Below the pieces are notes generated by a model. The model did no database searches. It worked only from the letters and a program-made list of their open reading frames with translations, and was not told the origin of the DNA. Positions 34,917-48,399 of a stretch of 64,000 bases of DNA are shown piece by piece. Within the stretch, counting starts at the first letter, position 1; each line of letters starts with the position of its first letter. The DNA is from Sipunculus nudus. Lineage: Eukaryota > Annelida > Sipuncula > Golfingiida > Sipunculidae. The stretch lies in the NCBI GenBank assembly GCA_026874595.1, contig CM049321.1, forward strand, positions 2,602,479 to 2,666,478, read 5' to 3'. Made by a program: the position numbers and the translations under genes.

Positions 34917-37900
34917 CTGTATCTTCTTTACTGGTTCATACTAGAATTAGACACAATATACAGGATCTGGAGTGGAAAAGAGGTGTTTGCAAAATTAACA
35001 TATTTACAGGGTGCAACAGTCTGAAAACTATGCATTAGACTGGGATGTGAAACATGAACACAGCACATGGGGCTATTTTTAATGCAGGGCACCTATTAAA
35101 CTTTTCTCTTTCATGTTATTCTGTATCAGGAATAAAAGAAAAAAATATCTGTTTCTATGGTGATATATTTATTAGTAATGTTTGAGACCCAATGATCATT
35201 TCATTCATAGCATCAATGTAAAAAAACTGAAAAAAAAATCAATTTTTTTGCCAAATTTTGATTTAGCTGCATCCTCTTTACTGGTTTATACTGGCATTAG
35301 ACCAAATATACAGGATTTTGAGTAGAAAAAAGCTGTTGCCAAAAGTTAAATATTTCATGGTGCAAAAGTCTAAAAACAATGCATTAGACTGACATGTAAA
35401 ACATGACCACAGCACATGGAGCTATTTTTAATGCAGGGCACCTATTAAACTTTTCTCTTTCATGTGATTCTGTATCAGGAATATCAGCAAAAATGATCTG
35501 TTTCTATAGTGATATAAATTTGGTAAAGCTTGAGACCCAAGGAATATATCAGTCATAGCGACAATGTAAAAAACTGAAAAATTTCCATTTTTTGCCTAAA
35601 AAAACAACTAAATTTTGATTTAGCTGTATCCTCTTTACTGGTTCATACTAGCATTACACCCAATATACAGGATCTGGAGTGAAAAAAAGCTGTTTACAAA
35701 AGTAAAATATTTACAGGGTGCAACAGTCTGAAAACTATGCCTGAGTCTTACATGTAAAACATGAACACAGCACATGGGGCTAGTTTTAATGCAGGGCACC
35801 TATTAAACTTTTCTCTTTCATGTGTTTCAGTTTCAGGAATATAAGTAAAAACTAACTTTTATTGGTTAATGCTTGAGACCCAAGCAAGTTTTCAATCATA
35901 GGGACAATTTGAAAATGTTAAAAATATCAATTTTTGGCCATAAAGTACCCAAATTTAGATTCAACGGTACCCTCTTTACTGGTTTATACTGGCATTCGAC
36001 CCAATACAGGATCTGGAGTGGAAAAGAGCTATTTTTCAAAATTAACATATTTACAGGGTGCAACAGTCTGAAAACTATGCATTCCACTGAAAAAATGAGA
36101 TAAAAATTATCTCTTTCTATGGTGGTATATTTATTGGTAATGCTTGAAACCCAAGGAATATATCATACATAGCGACAATATAAGAAAAAACTGAAAAATT
36201 TCCTTTTTATTGCCAAAAAACAGCTAAATTTTGATTTAGCTGTATCTTCTATACCGGTTCATACTAGCATTAGACACAATATACAGGATCTGGAATGAAA
36301 AAGAGCTGTTTGAAAAATTAACATATTTACAGGGTGCTACAGTCTGAAAACTATGCATTCCAATGACATGTATAAGATGAGTGCAGTACATGGGGCTAAT
36401 TTTAATGCAGGTCACCTATTGAACTTTTCTCTTTCATGTGATTCTGTATCAGGAATATAAGTAAAAATTATCTGTTTCTATATTGATATAATTATTAGTA
36501 ATGTTTCAGACCCAAGGAACATATCATTCACAGCGACAATGTAAAAAAACAAAAAAACTTTCAATTTTTGCCAAAAAACAGCCAAAGTTTGATTTAGCTG
36601 TATCCTCTTTACTTGTTCATACTAGCATTAGACCCAATATACAGGATCTTGAGTGAGAAAAAAGCTGTTTACACAAGTAAAATATTTACAGGGTGCAACA
36701 GTCTGAAAAATATGCATTAGACTTACAGGTAAAACATGAACCCAGCACATGGGGCTATATTAAATGAAGGTCACCTATTTATCTTTTCTCTTTCATGTGA
36801 TTCTGTTTCAGGAATATAAGTAAAATTTATCTGTTTCTATGGTGATACATTTATTTGTTCATGCGTGAGACCAAAGCAAGATTTCAATCATAGTTACAAT
36901 GTCAAAATGTTGAAAAAATATCAATTTTTAGCCTTTTAGTACCTGAACTTAGATTAAACTCTAACCTCTTTACTAGTTTATGTAGGCATAAGACCCAATA
37001 TACAGGATCTGAAGTGGAAAAGAGTAGTTTGCAAAAGTAACATATTTACAGGGTGCAACAATCTGAAAACTATGCATTCCACTGACATGCATAAGATGAA
37101 TGCAGCACATGGGGCTAATTTTAATGAAATGCACCCATCTAACTTGTCTCTTTCATGTGTTTCTGTATCAGTAATATGAGTAAAAATTAACAGTTTCCAT
37201 TGTGAAATCTTAAAAAATCTTTATTAGTTAATGCTTGAGACCAAAGCAAGTTTTTTATTCCTTCAGGCAATGTGAAAAAATTGAAAAAATATCAATTTTT
37301 GGCCAAAAAATACCCAAATTTAGATTGAACTCTATCCTCTTTACTGGTTTATACTGGCATTAGACCCAATACACAGGATCTGGAGTGGAAAAGAGCTGTT
37401 TGCAAAATTTACATATTTCCAGGGTGCAACAGTCTGAAAACTATGCATTTCACTGACATGTATAAGACGAATGCAGCACATGGGGCTAATTTTAATGCAG
37501 TGCATCCATCAAACTTGTCTCTTTCATGTGTTTCTGCTTCATGAATATGAGCAAAAATAAACCGTTCGCTGGTGATACCTTAAGAGCTGTTTCCAAAAGT
37601 AAATTATTTACAGTGTGCAACACCCTGGAAAGTATACGCATTGAGCAGCTAAAGCCTTCGAGAGCTATCTTTAAATATGGGACAATCATTACACTCTGCT
37701 CTTTCGTGTGTGCATGTAGCAAGGGAAGTGTTTACGTGGTGACATTACCTTTATTGGTTAATGTGTGAGACTCAAGAAAACTTTTATTCATTACGGCAAT
37801 GTTAAAAACTATCCCTTAATTTAGTTTTAGAGCTATATTCTATACTGTTTTATACTGCTATGAGACCCAATAAAAAAAAAGAATTGTTTGCAAGAGTTAA

Positions 37901-38720
37901 ATATTAACAGGGTGTAACAGTCTTAAAAATTAGGATCCCATACACATTTATAACATAAAGCACATGGGCTCGTTCTAATACAGTGCACCTGCATTAGATT
38001 ATTCTCTTTAATGTGTTTCGATACCAGGTATATTAGTTAAAACAAGTTTCAGGTGTGGTTAATTTTCAACCTATATAGTCTATACTGGTTTATACTTTAA
38101 TCATACCTAATATACAAAATTTTGTGCGAAAGAGAGCTGTTTGTAAAAAAAAATATTTTCAGGATGCGATAGTTTGAAAAATATGCATTCCGCAGATATG
38201 TATAATATAAATAAAGGAAAAAAAAATATTTTATTTTGCGTGCAAAATTAAGGTTAAAAATTATATTCTATGCTGGTTAAAACTGACATTAGATCTGATA
38301 TACAGGATCTTGCATGGAAAAGAGTTGTTTAAAAAAATATTTACATTGTGCAACAGTGTGAAAACTTGGTTCTATAGAGGCATATACCATGAATAAACCA
38401 CATGGGGTTATATTTATCTTGCAATCAACCCATGATCGAGACTTCTCTTTAATGTGTTTCTGTGCCAGGTTTAAAAGTGCAAAATTTTTTCCGAGGTGTA
38501 ACATTTTTTGGTTAATATATGAGACCAAAGCAAATTTTCATTCATACCGACAATATGAAAAGGTGGAAAAATATCCGTTGTTGTGGCATCATATGGCTCA
38601 TTAAAATTCTAGGCCTATTCTATCATGGTTTATGTCATTTAACGAAATATAAACGACTTGAGTGGAAACAGAGCTGTTTGCAAGGGTAAACTATTTACAA
38701 AGTGAAACTATACTGCCACA
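34848..38720. repeat. Satellite array, ~357-bp unit, about 12 decaying copies
   Basis: Units share TTTGATTTAGCTGTATCCTC, TTTACTGGTTYATACTRGCA, CAATATACAGGATCTGGAGT, ACAGGGTGCAACAGTCTGAA and AACTTTTCTCTTTCATGTG. The phrase around GATTTAGCTGTATC recurs at about 34908, 35265, 35622, 35958, 36233, 36592, 36950, 37321, 37823, 38070, 38262 and 38605. The first four or five units are close; later ones are shortened and diverged. The first unit begins inside the retrotransposon frame. No coding potential is seen. Confidence 0.88.
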
Positions 38721-39200
38721 GTGCCCATATGCAGCACACAGCTGCTGTACGTAGCTACGCACAGAGTTTTTATCCCCTGACACAGTTAAACTGGAGGTTG
38801 GTGTCTGTCGCGTGGGGTGCCATGCCGCATGATTAAATTACAATTAATCAGTACGTATATTGCCCTACCCGAGGTAACGTGAGAGAAGGTAACGGGGAAA
38901 GTATCAGTTACGTGTCCATTGCATGCCCTGTACAGAGTCGGTAACGGGCGCAACTCGTGACCCGTACTCAGCAGATTTCGGACCGAAGACTTGAGTTCGC
39001 CTTCTTATTATGTCTTCAGTGAGAGCCTGGCTTAATTACTGATACATTACCTGATGTCGGGGAGGAATAGAGCTTCCTCCTGTTCTCGCCGACTAATCTG
39101 CTGATACAAAGGGCCTTATTGAGTTACAGGGCATAGATCTGCTGTGTGTACAGCCCGAAAGGGCAGTATATAATTGTGAATCTAGGGGTTATATTAGGAC
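38721..39200. other. Unassigned GC-richer segment
   Basis: After the satellite comes about 430 bp of noticeably higher GC with phrases such as GCGTGGGGTGCCATGCCGCA and TCCTCCTGTTCTCGCCGACT. No frame, tRNA or known element is recognised. It may be a remnant of an LTR or of an exon. Confidence 0.35.
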
Positions 39201-39897
39201 TATGCAACATTTTGTATTTTCAGGGTCTTTGGCATTTTTTTTATTCATTGATATTTGATATTGTTTCCTATTTATTTGGGATCAGATTTTAAATTGATCA
39301 AACTCTACATAAGTTTATTAAAGTGGAGATCTGTGAAGATTATCATTTTAGAGAGCAACGATTATAAATAATCACTGGCAATGATTAAAACTGCCCTTTT
39401 TTTTAATGAGAAAATTGTATATACATAGCGAATATAGAGTGAAACATATTTATGCTAATTCTTTTCATTTGCTATATATATTGCAACTACATATTAATTA
39501 CATTAAATTTTGAAAATCATGGTGGACGTTGGATACAAGTAATTATATACATTCATGACTAACACAGTTTCCATAAAATTAAATTTTTTATAAAGAAGTT
39601 TTCCAAAATCTAAAAAAAATATTTTAATGGTTATGAAACATATCAAAATTATTAACAATTGCGTGTTATGTTATAGGCCTACCATGCTACACCTATAATA
39701 TTATTATAGGATGACCAGCTGTTCTTGTTGGCGACGTCAAAGCAGTGTTCAAGGCTGTTATGCACACAACTCGATTAAAATTAAACATGCTCCCATTCAT
39801 GGAATATCAAAATTATTTGGCACAGCGATTGTTGATATATCAATTCAGTAAGGTGTCTAGTTACAATGTTGCAGAAAGAACACCCACCAAACAGACG

Positions 39898-39932
<35 letters not shown>

Positions 39933-40440
39933 GTATGTATATATATAGGTTAATTGGTCAATTAAGAGTGCCATGCATGAAATGCCCCGCGTCCTGACGT
40001 TGTTTTCATAGTGTAGAAACCGCTTTAAATGTTTGTTTAACAAGCACTCAGAAAGTCTCGGGATAGCATATTGTAAGACATTGCATAAAAAAGATAAGAA
40101 TATTTCTAAGATTCGTCATTAAATCGAAATGATGAGTATTGAATCATGGTGTTTCGAAGCGAGCAAACCAATATGTGAACACTTTGTGACATTTGCGTCG
40201 TTCCGCGCGGTATCTTGTGTATGGGTTTTTTTGCCATCCGTACGTGAGCGTACAGCCCAAGGTAGCCTGGGAACAAAGGCGAGAATTTTTGCTATTTTAT
40301 CGCCTATAACTTTACTTAGATTTATATAATTTTATAAGGCAACATCTGGCTCTATGGTTGGCGGCAAAGGCGTTCGTGTCCAGAGCTCAAGATATCGTTA
40401 TAAGAAAACATCATAGTAAGATCATTATATATTTATAGAA
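39201..40440. other. Unassigned DNA with a TA-rich microsatellite
   Basis: A (TA)n tract with TACATA and GTATGTA breaks lies at 39897-39947. No gene is seen on either strand. Confidence 0.5.
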
Positions 40441-40454
40441 TTCTGTCATTCCGA

Positions 40455-40575
40455 GTTTTTACCACTCTTTGTGGGAAGGCCTTCTTAAGCTTTAGTTGTT
40501 GTAACGGCCTTGTGGGAAGTACTTGTTACGCCGTTGTTTTTTTTGCCGACCTTGTGGGCAGAACTTCCTGCGTCC
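40455..40575. repeat. Short minisatellite, ~52-bp unit, three copies
   Basis: CTTTGTGGGAAGGCCTTCTT, CCTTGTGGGAAGTACTTGTT and CCTTGTGGGCAGAACTTCCT occur at roughly even spacing (about 40467, 40507, 40550). Confidence 0.55.
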
Positions 40576-40862
40576 AATCAGATTCACTCACGTTGTTGGA
40601 CACCAGTGTTATAAGCATGCGTTATATAACATAAGTGCTTCCGGGTCAAAACAATAGTATGCAGTGTCGCCATCTGGCAAAGGGATTTTAATTAATATTT
40701 TTGTGAACAAAATATGTGGGGGACCTTTTTTATGCATTTTACAAACAGGGAATCATTTAAAACAGGCATGGTTTGTCGCCAGTTTTCAACTGCCGACAAA
40801 CTGAACGACCGCCCACAACGAGGGTCTCAGGATGACAAAACTGCCGGTAAACCCGGTAAGGT

Positions 40863-40867
<5 letters not shown>

Positions 40868-40911
<44 letters not shown>
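40868..40911. repeat. (TA)n microsatellite
   Basis: About 44 bp of TA repeats followed by C-rich sequence. Confidence 0.93.
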
Positions 40912-40914
<3 letters not shown>

Positions 40915-42750
40915 ACGACCCCCCCCCTCCCCCAACCTGTGGTTCCGCCTTTATTTATTTCACAATGAAACTCCGAAATCTGCAAGGAACATTTAATATA
41001 TGTTTTACTGATTTGGTGTCATGCACAATGTCACGGAAAAGGGTGAATTGTGTAGTATAATCAGTCATTTATAAAGTTGGTTATTAGGTATTTCAGTATT
41101 ATTTTACTCTTTTAACATTTGATGAAACTGTAACGCATTTTTGTAAATAACTGGGGGGTTATATAGTATATCAACTTAAGCCCCCCCCCCCCCCCGGTTC
41201 CCTACCGGGTTGCACTTCTGTACTGTCTGTTGACTACTCTACCAGCCATCACCGTTTGGCTATAATCAAAGAATGTGAATAGCAAATTCATTAAAAGTAA
41301 CAAATACAGCTGCTATAATTGTGATTAAAACCTACCCTTTTGAATTCACATAAGCATATCCTTATCATGTATTTTATATTAACAACCAAGGAACTATGAC
41401 TAGCCTTCAACAGTCCACAGTCTACATCATTCATTTCACAAAGTATTGCATATTTTAATAATTTTAATGTTATTTTACCGAAAGCTTCTATCTGGCATGA
41501 TTCTTGTTCTTACATAAGCAAAGATGTAGTCATATGAGTCGGGAAATATAGTATGCATGGTGCATTATGTTATAATAGTCTGCCTATATCAACTTAATGA
41601 ATAGATCTGGTTATACCCCTCCCCAGTCTGTGTATTTTAGTCTTAATACATGATCTGTATTCTCCGTTAATTGCCTACAGCATAGTAACGCGCACAACAT
41701 TTACTTTAAAGTAGCTGGTTACACGATGACAATGTCTGTTTCACAATAATGAGATAAATGAAAAAACACACTATTTTATATAGATTCAGTCAATGTGTAA
41801 AAGGAATTAACAGCTTCACAAGAAAACAAAGCTTAACTAGCGAGACAGATTGGTGCGTTTTTATATGCACTCGGTAATAAACCCCCTCTTAGGAGCGCTC
41901 TGCTATCAGATCAAGATTAATATTCCCAGGAGTAACACTTTTGGTTAACACACTTCAGACCACCATTCCGAGGGCCCCTAGGTTCTGAGTTAATTCTGGC
42001 AGAGTCCCAATTTGTTACGAACATATTTTCCTCAGTGGAAATTATTCATCACTCATCTAGGCTTCAAGGTTAACGTCTGACAGCGTGCACTAACTTATGG
42101 CAGGGCAATTTTATTTAATAAAGTTTGTTTCACGTATGCATAGTTTTCTGCAGTCGATCGGTTAAGCATAGGCGTATAAGGCTGCCAATTGTATTGAATT
42201 CCCAATTCCTTTGTCACGTTCAATAGGAAAATGTTTCGAAACTCGATTCATTATGTCACTGCAACGATATTGGGAAGAGGTAATTGAGCACGTTAATTTG
42301 ATTCGAATAGACTTGTTTGTTACATCTACAGCTTTGTTTACAGTAAACCAAACCATAAAGTTTCCTGTGAAAATTCTAGGAATGTTGTAGGTATGTCATA
42401 TTTCCGTTTAGCAAAGAGGGCATCTTTTACGTCATAATTTCTTGTTCATGTTAATGGTAATTGGATAATGATTAATTGAATTTTGTTGAGGTTGCATAAC
42501 AAAACATTTTATCTCCATTTCACATGAATTTATCTCCATTTCACTGTTGTTATAGAAATCAATGTGCATGCTGATAGCGTTTACATTAGGTCTCATGTTA
42601 TTAGTTATAAGGAATGTTCTGTCTATTATAATTATGTTACACTTCAAGAAAGCTTATCATAAACGACCGGTTTGCATGTTTAACAAGTTGAAATGTAGAC
42701 TGAAACAGTGTACAGAGAAACAAAACAAAAGAAAAAATGTGATATTTCAG
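40912..42750. other. Unassigned intergenic DNA
   Basis: Contains a C17 run at about 41180. No gene, RNA or repeat family was recognised. Confidence 0.45.
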
Positions 42751-42751
42751 C

Positions 42752-42797
42752 TATGTATATATATATATATATATATATACACCACCTGACAGAGTAT

Positions 42798-42836
<39 letters not shown>

Positions 42837-42840
42837 GTAT
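42752..42840. repeat. Two adjacent (TA)n microsatellites
   Basis: TA tracts at about 42756-42780 and 42800-42834, separated by 20 unique bases. Confidence 0.92.
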
Positions 42841-45378
42841 ATCGTGGAAAGAATGAAAATGCCTTAACTTTCCTGGATTCATGAGCATTTGCATTATTCC
42901 TGGGTAAAATGAGAATAATTGTACTCATTTTAATTTGTTAAGATTAGTATATAATTATAATGGACACCTAAATAGCATATGATAATATTTTTTGTACATA
43001 TCATCAGGTGTAAACATTCTGAACATTTAAATAAATTATATTTTACATTATTTTGTGGCAAGACAGTCTCTATTACCTGTACTCTTTATTATTCAATTGA
43101 TTATTTAAGAACAGAAGAACAAAAAAATATTTGATAATTTAATTATCCCAACAAATAGTATAAGCTCCCTGTTTGAGTCACAGATTTTTGTTTTGGTTTG
43201 TGTAGCTTCGTTCTCTGATAAAGATTCAGAAATAATGTGGGAACACCGGTTTCTTCATTTATAAGGATCAATGTACGCACATTTTTGTATGGATAAATTA
43301 TGTATTGAAACTGGAATGAAATTTTCTGCGTTGTTCCAGGGGTATTGTTGTTGTTGGTATGCCTAATTTTCTCCATTTTTCACGAAGATTTCAAAATAAT
43401 TTGCTTTTTCCTCAGTCTCACCCGGGATCGACGAGAAATCAAAATTCCCCCCCCCCCCCCCCCCGGATAGATTGGAATTCTCACCTATCCCGGAAAGAAT
43501 GAAAATCATTTCAGACCATCTACTGATTCTCATTTTCCCCGGGAAGATTCGGGATTTTCCCACTTTCTTATTCTTCCCCCGGCGTGGTCAAAACTTTACA
43601 GGCTATATGCTACAAACTTTTTTAAAGGTTCTACAGTCATAACAGTTTTTTTTCAAATATATATATAATTTAAGGTTTACTGGTAAGGAAAGATTGACTT
43701 GTTTTATGTTGAATTACTGCATACCTATAAGCAATGAGGAGCTGTCAAGAATGATGAAACTGTTTGCATCCTTACGGAGATTTGCGGTCTTCAATACTTG
43801 GTTTAAAGGCATTCTCTAATGCCGTTGGGCCAAAATGATGTGCGTAAAACCCTCGAATGTGTCGCAGGAAAGCAATAACATCAAACAATTGATCATATCA
43901 GTTATTTGGCCAAGAATACATAATTCAAGCCGCGGAAGTTCTAACGGAAGGTCAGTATACTTATCTGATATTATTTGACAATAAACATCCTTGTTTAATA
44001 TTAACTCACCTGTGACTGGAGCTAGAAACAATCGTTTTCTATAGAAAATGGCGAGCGTATCTTTCTCTGAAAATAAGGGAACATTATTTAGCAATGACCA
44101 TCATTCGTGCGATAGAGTAATGATCAATTAATGTGTGACTTCTGGCTATGACCCGTTTCCTAATGATACAGAAACACTTCCGTGTCCACGATTGCCCAAA
44201 TTTTATTCACCAATATTTTGGGCTTTCAATGGGTTCAGTTTGGTTATGTGAAATCGAAGCCACCATACACGCATACCAATGACACAAAGTATGTTTTCTG
44301 TTGTATATTGTGACTTCACGTGCACAATTTCGGTATCATGAGTGGTTATATAGCGTCCAAAAAAACAAAGTCTAATAATATTAAGAGACCCTTACGTTAG
44401 CCGTAGGTCAAGGCATCGTGAGTAATATGAAATTTGTTACATTATGTACCTATAATGAAACAGAATTTCCATTTGTTTGGTGTATATTTCATGTGTCCCT
44501 CTCGTACAGTGAAGAGTTTCGCGATCGTTTTAATAATTCATATATAAAGGATATACTCCTTTTTTAGTTTACTATAAGTCGAGCTAGTGTAAAACGAACC
44601 CTTGTGAAACACAGAAAAGTAAAAATCGGAAAATTAATCTCGTGAATATGAAGGAAACCACATTATTGATAATCATGTATAAAATTAAAACAGATAATAT
44701 AGACATAAAATATCATGCGTTAAAACCATAATTTTGTTGTTTTCATTCGGTCACATCAGGTGGAGTGGGCTAACCTGAAATCACATTCAGAATAACCCTA
44801 GGGAAATTCGAATTCGAATTCAGATCACGGAATTAAGCCTGAAATGGGTCAAGTATTCCACCAAGCGAATGAAAAGTTACGGGCTTGTTGTGTCCTTATC
44901 CCTGAAGGTTTTTTTTTATATATTCATACTTATAGGGAGCCAACCTTAATGTCAAAGGCATTGATTTTTAAAATGATATTTTATATCTTAAGTAGTCGAT
45001 TACAAAATCATTTCATAAAATTGAATTTAATTTAAAAGTACTTGCCAGGAAATGGATTTGAAACCTTACATATTTAATTCGATTGGAAGAATGTGACTTT
45101 GAGGTTAGAGCGAGAAGATGCATTCAAATCTGACAACTGTTAGTGCGTCAGCTCCCTCATATCATTGTATCAAGGCATCAGACCCATTAAGGGGCGACCA
45201 AGCTATTAGGTTTGGCCATGCTCTGCCGTAACGCGTACATATGTTTGGGAATGTTGAAGATAATTGATACTAAACATATGCATGGATGTTGAGCTCGAGT
45301 GACACACCAGTTCTAATTTGCATGCGTAAATTGTTCAATATGCCACGTTTCCTATTGCCACGTTCGTTCTTAGAAAGA
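42841..45378. other. Unassigned intergenic DNA
   Basis: Contains a C19 run at about 43447-43465 bounded by phrases built on TCCCGGG, GGAAAGAATGAAAAT and GGGAAGATTCGGGA. No convincing gene was seen; frames at 43816-44094 (minus) and 44844-45035 (plus) lack motifs. Confidence 0.45.
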
Positions 45379-45445
45379 TATATAAAGACCCTTTGAGTGT
45401 CTGAACCATTGCAGTGAAGGAGGCAGAGAAGGTGTCACCTATAAG
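45379..45445 (+). promoter_or_regulatory. TATA box and 5' UTR exon of a small gene
   Basis: TATATAAAG at 45379-45387 is followed about 25-30 bases on by a plausible start of transcription and a short untranslated exon ending ATAAG|GTAAAT at 45445. Together with the exons at 47336 and 48079 this makes a complete small gene layout. Confidence 0.5.
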
Positions 45446-45659
45446 GTAAATAGAAGTTCCTTTTTATCATGTTCATTTGAAAGCTTTGTAGGGTATATCT
45501 TGAGAAAATTTTCGAACTGCACAAACTTGTAATTAGGGCTAAATTATAGGCTGTTGACGGTCAAACAACCAATGTCATCAGTGATAAAAGTCCGATAGTT
45601 ATATAATACAAATATAATCATAATTATCACCTAAGTCGGAATTAAATACGACATTTAAC

Positions 45660-45719
<60 letters not shown>
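45660..45719. repeat. (TA)n microsatellite
   Basis: About 58 bp of pure TA repeats in the first intron of the small gene model. Confidence 0.95.
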
Positions 45720-45721
<2 letters not shown>

Positions 45722-47352
45722 GGTAGAGTTACCCTCCGTTGTAAAGTGTTCTAAGACCTACAGACTAGGTCTGAGTGATATAACACTGGAGAAAAACAAC
45801 ACTGTAAATTCACTACAGTCTGTTTCACGGGATGCGACCTGATCATCAGGTGAATGTTGTTGGAATCGGATTTATATATATAACAGAAACATAATTCGTG
45901 CTAGAGCCACCTTGCGTATGTATGGTGTATATATAGCCTTTTTTATGACTGATCAATATAATTAAGTTATTTACTAATGGGCCTACAATGTGGTTTCAGT
46001 CAGTGACTAGAACAAATATAAATAAAAAACCACAGATCGAATTTTTTTATGCACTAAAAGGTTGAACTGCAAATCACAATTTACGATTGAATTCTAATAT
46101 ACCAACAATTGACAAAAAAGGTCTTGCAATGGTGCATATTGTTCCCAATTTTCACTCGACGACTGTTGATATGTATTCTTTATTCTTCGGGATTTACTCT
46201 CTCATGTAAGGATAAAATAAAAGAAGGGATACCATGTATATCTAAATAAAATCCATTCAAGATAATTCAACAAAAGATAATATAGTCACGGGTTGATCGA
46301 TAATTCAATCACAATTGCCTTTTTCTTTTATAAACTATAATATTACACAAAAACACTCACTGTTTGTTTGCCAATTTGTCGCATTATGTGGCCCTAACCG
46401 GCTGTATGTAAGCTTAGTTACGATGTGACTGAGCCTTTTGAAAAACGGGACAAATCGTCATAGAAAATGTACGGTGGTTCCCGATCCTATGCTTTAAGAT
46501 TATTTGATATGTTACGCTGTTATGGTAAAATCGGGGGTAGTTTCGGCGGTCTTCCATTTGCTTCCTTACTCTGCTATCCCATATAATAATGTTACCCTGG
46601 CTCTACCAATTAAGCTCTTTCTCACTGGAGGCGTTATAATATTCATTTCTTCAAACCTCTAAAATTTTATAATGAAAGTAGTCCCTATGCACTGTTGCTA
46701 CTTTTTAACGCAAATTTGCAGTTTTCTTGTGTATAAAACTGCTTTGAGTCACACAAGGATGTTTCAAATACTTTCAAATAATTTCTGTTGTGGGATGACC
46801 CCAACCCGTGTTTGAATTCATGTGTTCGGTCCGTATCCCAGGTTCATTTGTGTATAAGTTACTGTACACCTGTGAATGTTCCTTGATGACGTTTCTGAAT
46901 CCTGAACATGTGCAATATCCACACCAGCATCTAATTGCTTCTTTATTGGCCCATCCAAGGAATAGTCTGCAAATTTCATGAGATTCCGTTCACGACTGCC
47001 TGAGTTCTGTAGTGAATGTTTGAGGTAATGTAGATAACCGTTAAAGATTTATTCAAACGATTATATCCTATTGTAAGGACTCATTTATTTTCAGAGAGCA
47101 TGCGATTGGTATTCGCAGATGGCTTGATACGCAACATTACGGGGTTTTGGTGTCTCTAACAACAACAATAAGATGATGCTTTGATGTATTAAGGTTTTAG
47201 TGTTTATCCCCACATCCCCATTTATGGTCTAAAGATGTCAGTGCCGATAATTAGATGAGGGTCGCCATATATATAGGTATAAGTAAACATTTTTCCTAGA
47301 TACCTCTCATAATGAAACTTTTTTTTTCATTGCAGCGGAAACAAGTGTCACC

Positions 47353-48119
47353 ATGGGGGCCAGGGAAATTCTTCTGCTCCTGTTCATACTTTTCGGTAAG
47401 AATGTTTTTTAAGAGCTAAGTTGCCTAGGAGTTACTACACATCATCCTTCTGATTTTAGAGAGAAAAATTCCTACACTGATGACATAAGGGATATATATA
47501 CAGTTCATACTTAGAAATGCACTTACACTTTTATATAAATTTTGTTTTGGTTCCCGAAAATGGAATATATTCTGCCAGTTTGAGTTACAAAACGACCGGC
47601 TTCTGTGACTTCGGGTAGACCACAGAAATTAAAGCCGAGAAATCATGAGTTTGACTCTCAGCCATGTGTATAAGAGTTTTAACGGTCGGCCCTCCCTCCG
47701 AGTGGGCCCTGTTCAGACTGAATTGTAAGATTGTAATCCATTTCGCGTTTCACTCACAAGCGAGTGCGGCTTTCTGTTAACCTCTATGTATGATCGAGCA
47801 TCCCACCAGGGCGCACGGGTGCGGTACTCATAGCCTGGTTGACAATAGGATATTCACGTGTTTCCTTCGTGTCATGTAGTCTGAAACAAGGTATTTCGTA
47901 AAGCCAGGAGCTAAGAGATCCACTGTAATGTCTAACCGACACCTTCGGACTTGTGGATCATTCCTAACCCCGAGCATATCAAGCCTGAAAACCTGAATGC
48001 TTAAAGAACATTATCAGGAACACCATTATGCTTATTCTTTCACTATCAGTTCTTTATACAATTTTTTTTTATTTTCAGGCAGAATCACTGCAGCACACGG
48101 TCTCAGTACCTGCCATTGA
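47353..48119 (+). CDS. Putative small secreted peptide, two coding exons
   Basis: Exon 2 (47336-47395) follows a strong TTTTTTTTCATTGCAG acceptor and has the ATG in an excellent context (GTCACCATGG). It codes MGAREILLLLFILF, a signal-peptide-like stretch, and ends with TTTCG|GTAAGA one base into a codon. The next good acceptor (TTTTTATTTTCAG, exon from 48079) continues the frame for 12 codons, GRITAAHGLSTCH, to TGA at 48117. Signal cleavage near ITA/A would leave only seven or eight residues. Another frame of this exon stays open to TAA near 48190 and is richer in Cys, so an unseen splice site, a one-base error or a pseudogene are all possible. AATAAA lies at 48339. No family was recognised. 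Confidence 0.45.
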
Positions 48120-48338
48120 GCTGATTAACAATTTTTATGGTTCTACGTGCACGTGTGAGAAACCACATTCTACATATGTTTGTTTACAATAATAAGACCA
48201 GGGGTCCGATTTTGCGCATGCGCGACGCATCCCAAGCAGAGAGTAGAATAGACAAGTCTACGGATCGACGTTCATGTCATCTGATATAACTCTCCTCGAT
48301 CGAGAGATTTGTACGATAGGTCTAGTGGCCTGAGCAGG

Positions 48339-48344
48339 AATAAA
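48339..48344 (+). terminator. Poly(A) signal of the small gene model
   Basis: AATAAA in GCAGGAATAAAGCG, 220 bases after the stop, followed by a GT-rich stretch (TGTAGTAGACTGTGAGTCCT). Confidence 0.45.
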
Positions 48345-48399
48345 GCGTGTAGTAGACTGTGAGTCCTTGTATCGGGTCTCTGAGCCGATGTTTCATGTA

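Noticed and set aside
34917-38720. Envelope or RT remnants after integrase
   Set aside because: Only satellite sequence was found; no RT or envelope motif is visible in any frame.
40714-40860. Possible Tc1/mariner transposase fragment (CRQFSTADKLNDRPQRGSQ)
   Set aside because: Loose resemblance to the helix-turn-helix linker only; too short, no catalytic motif or inverted ends nearby.
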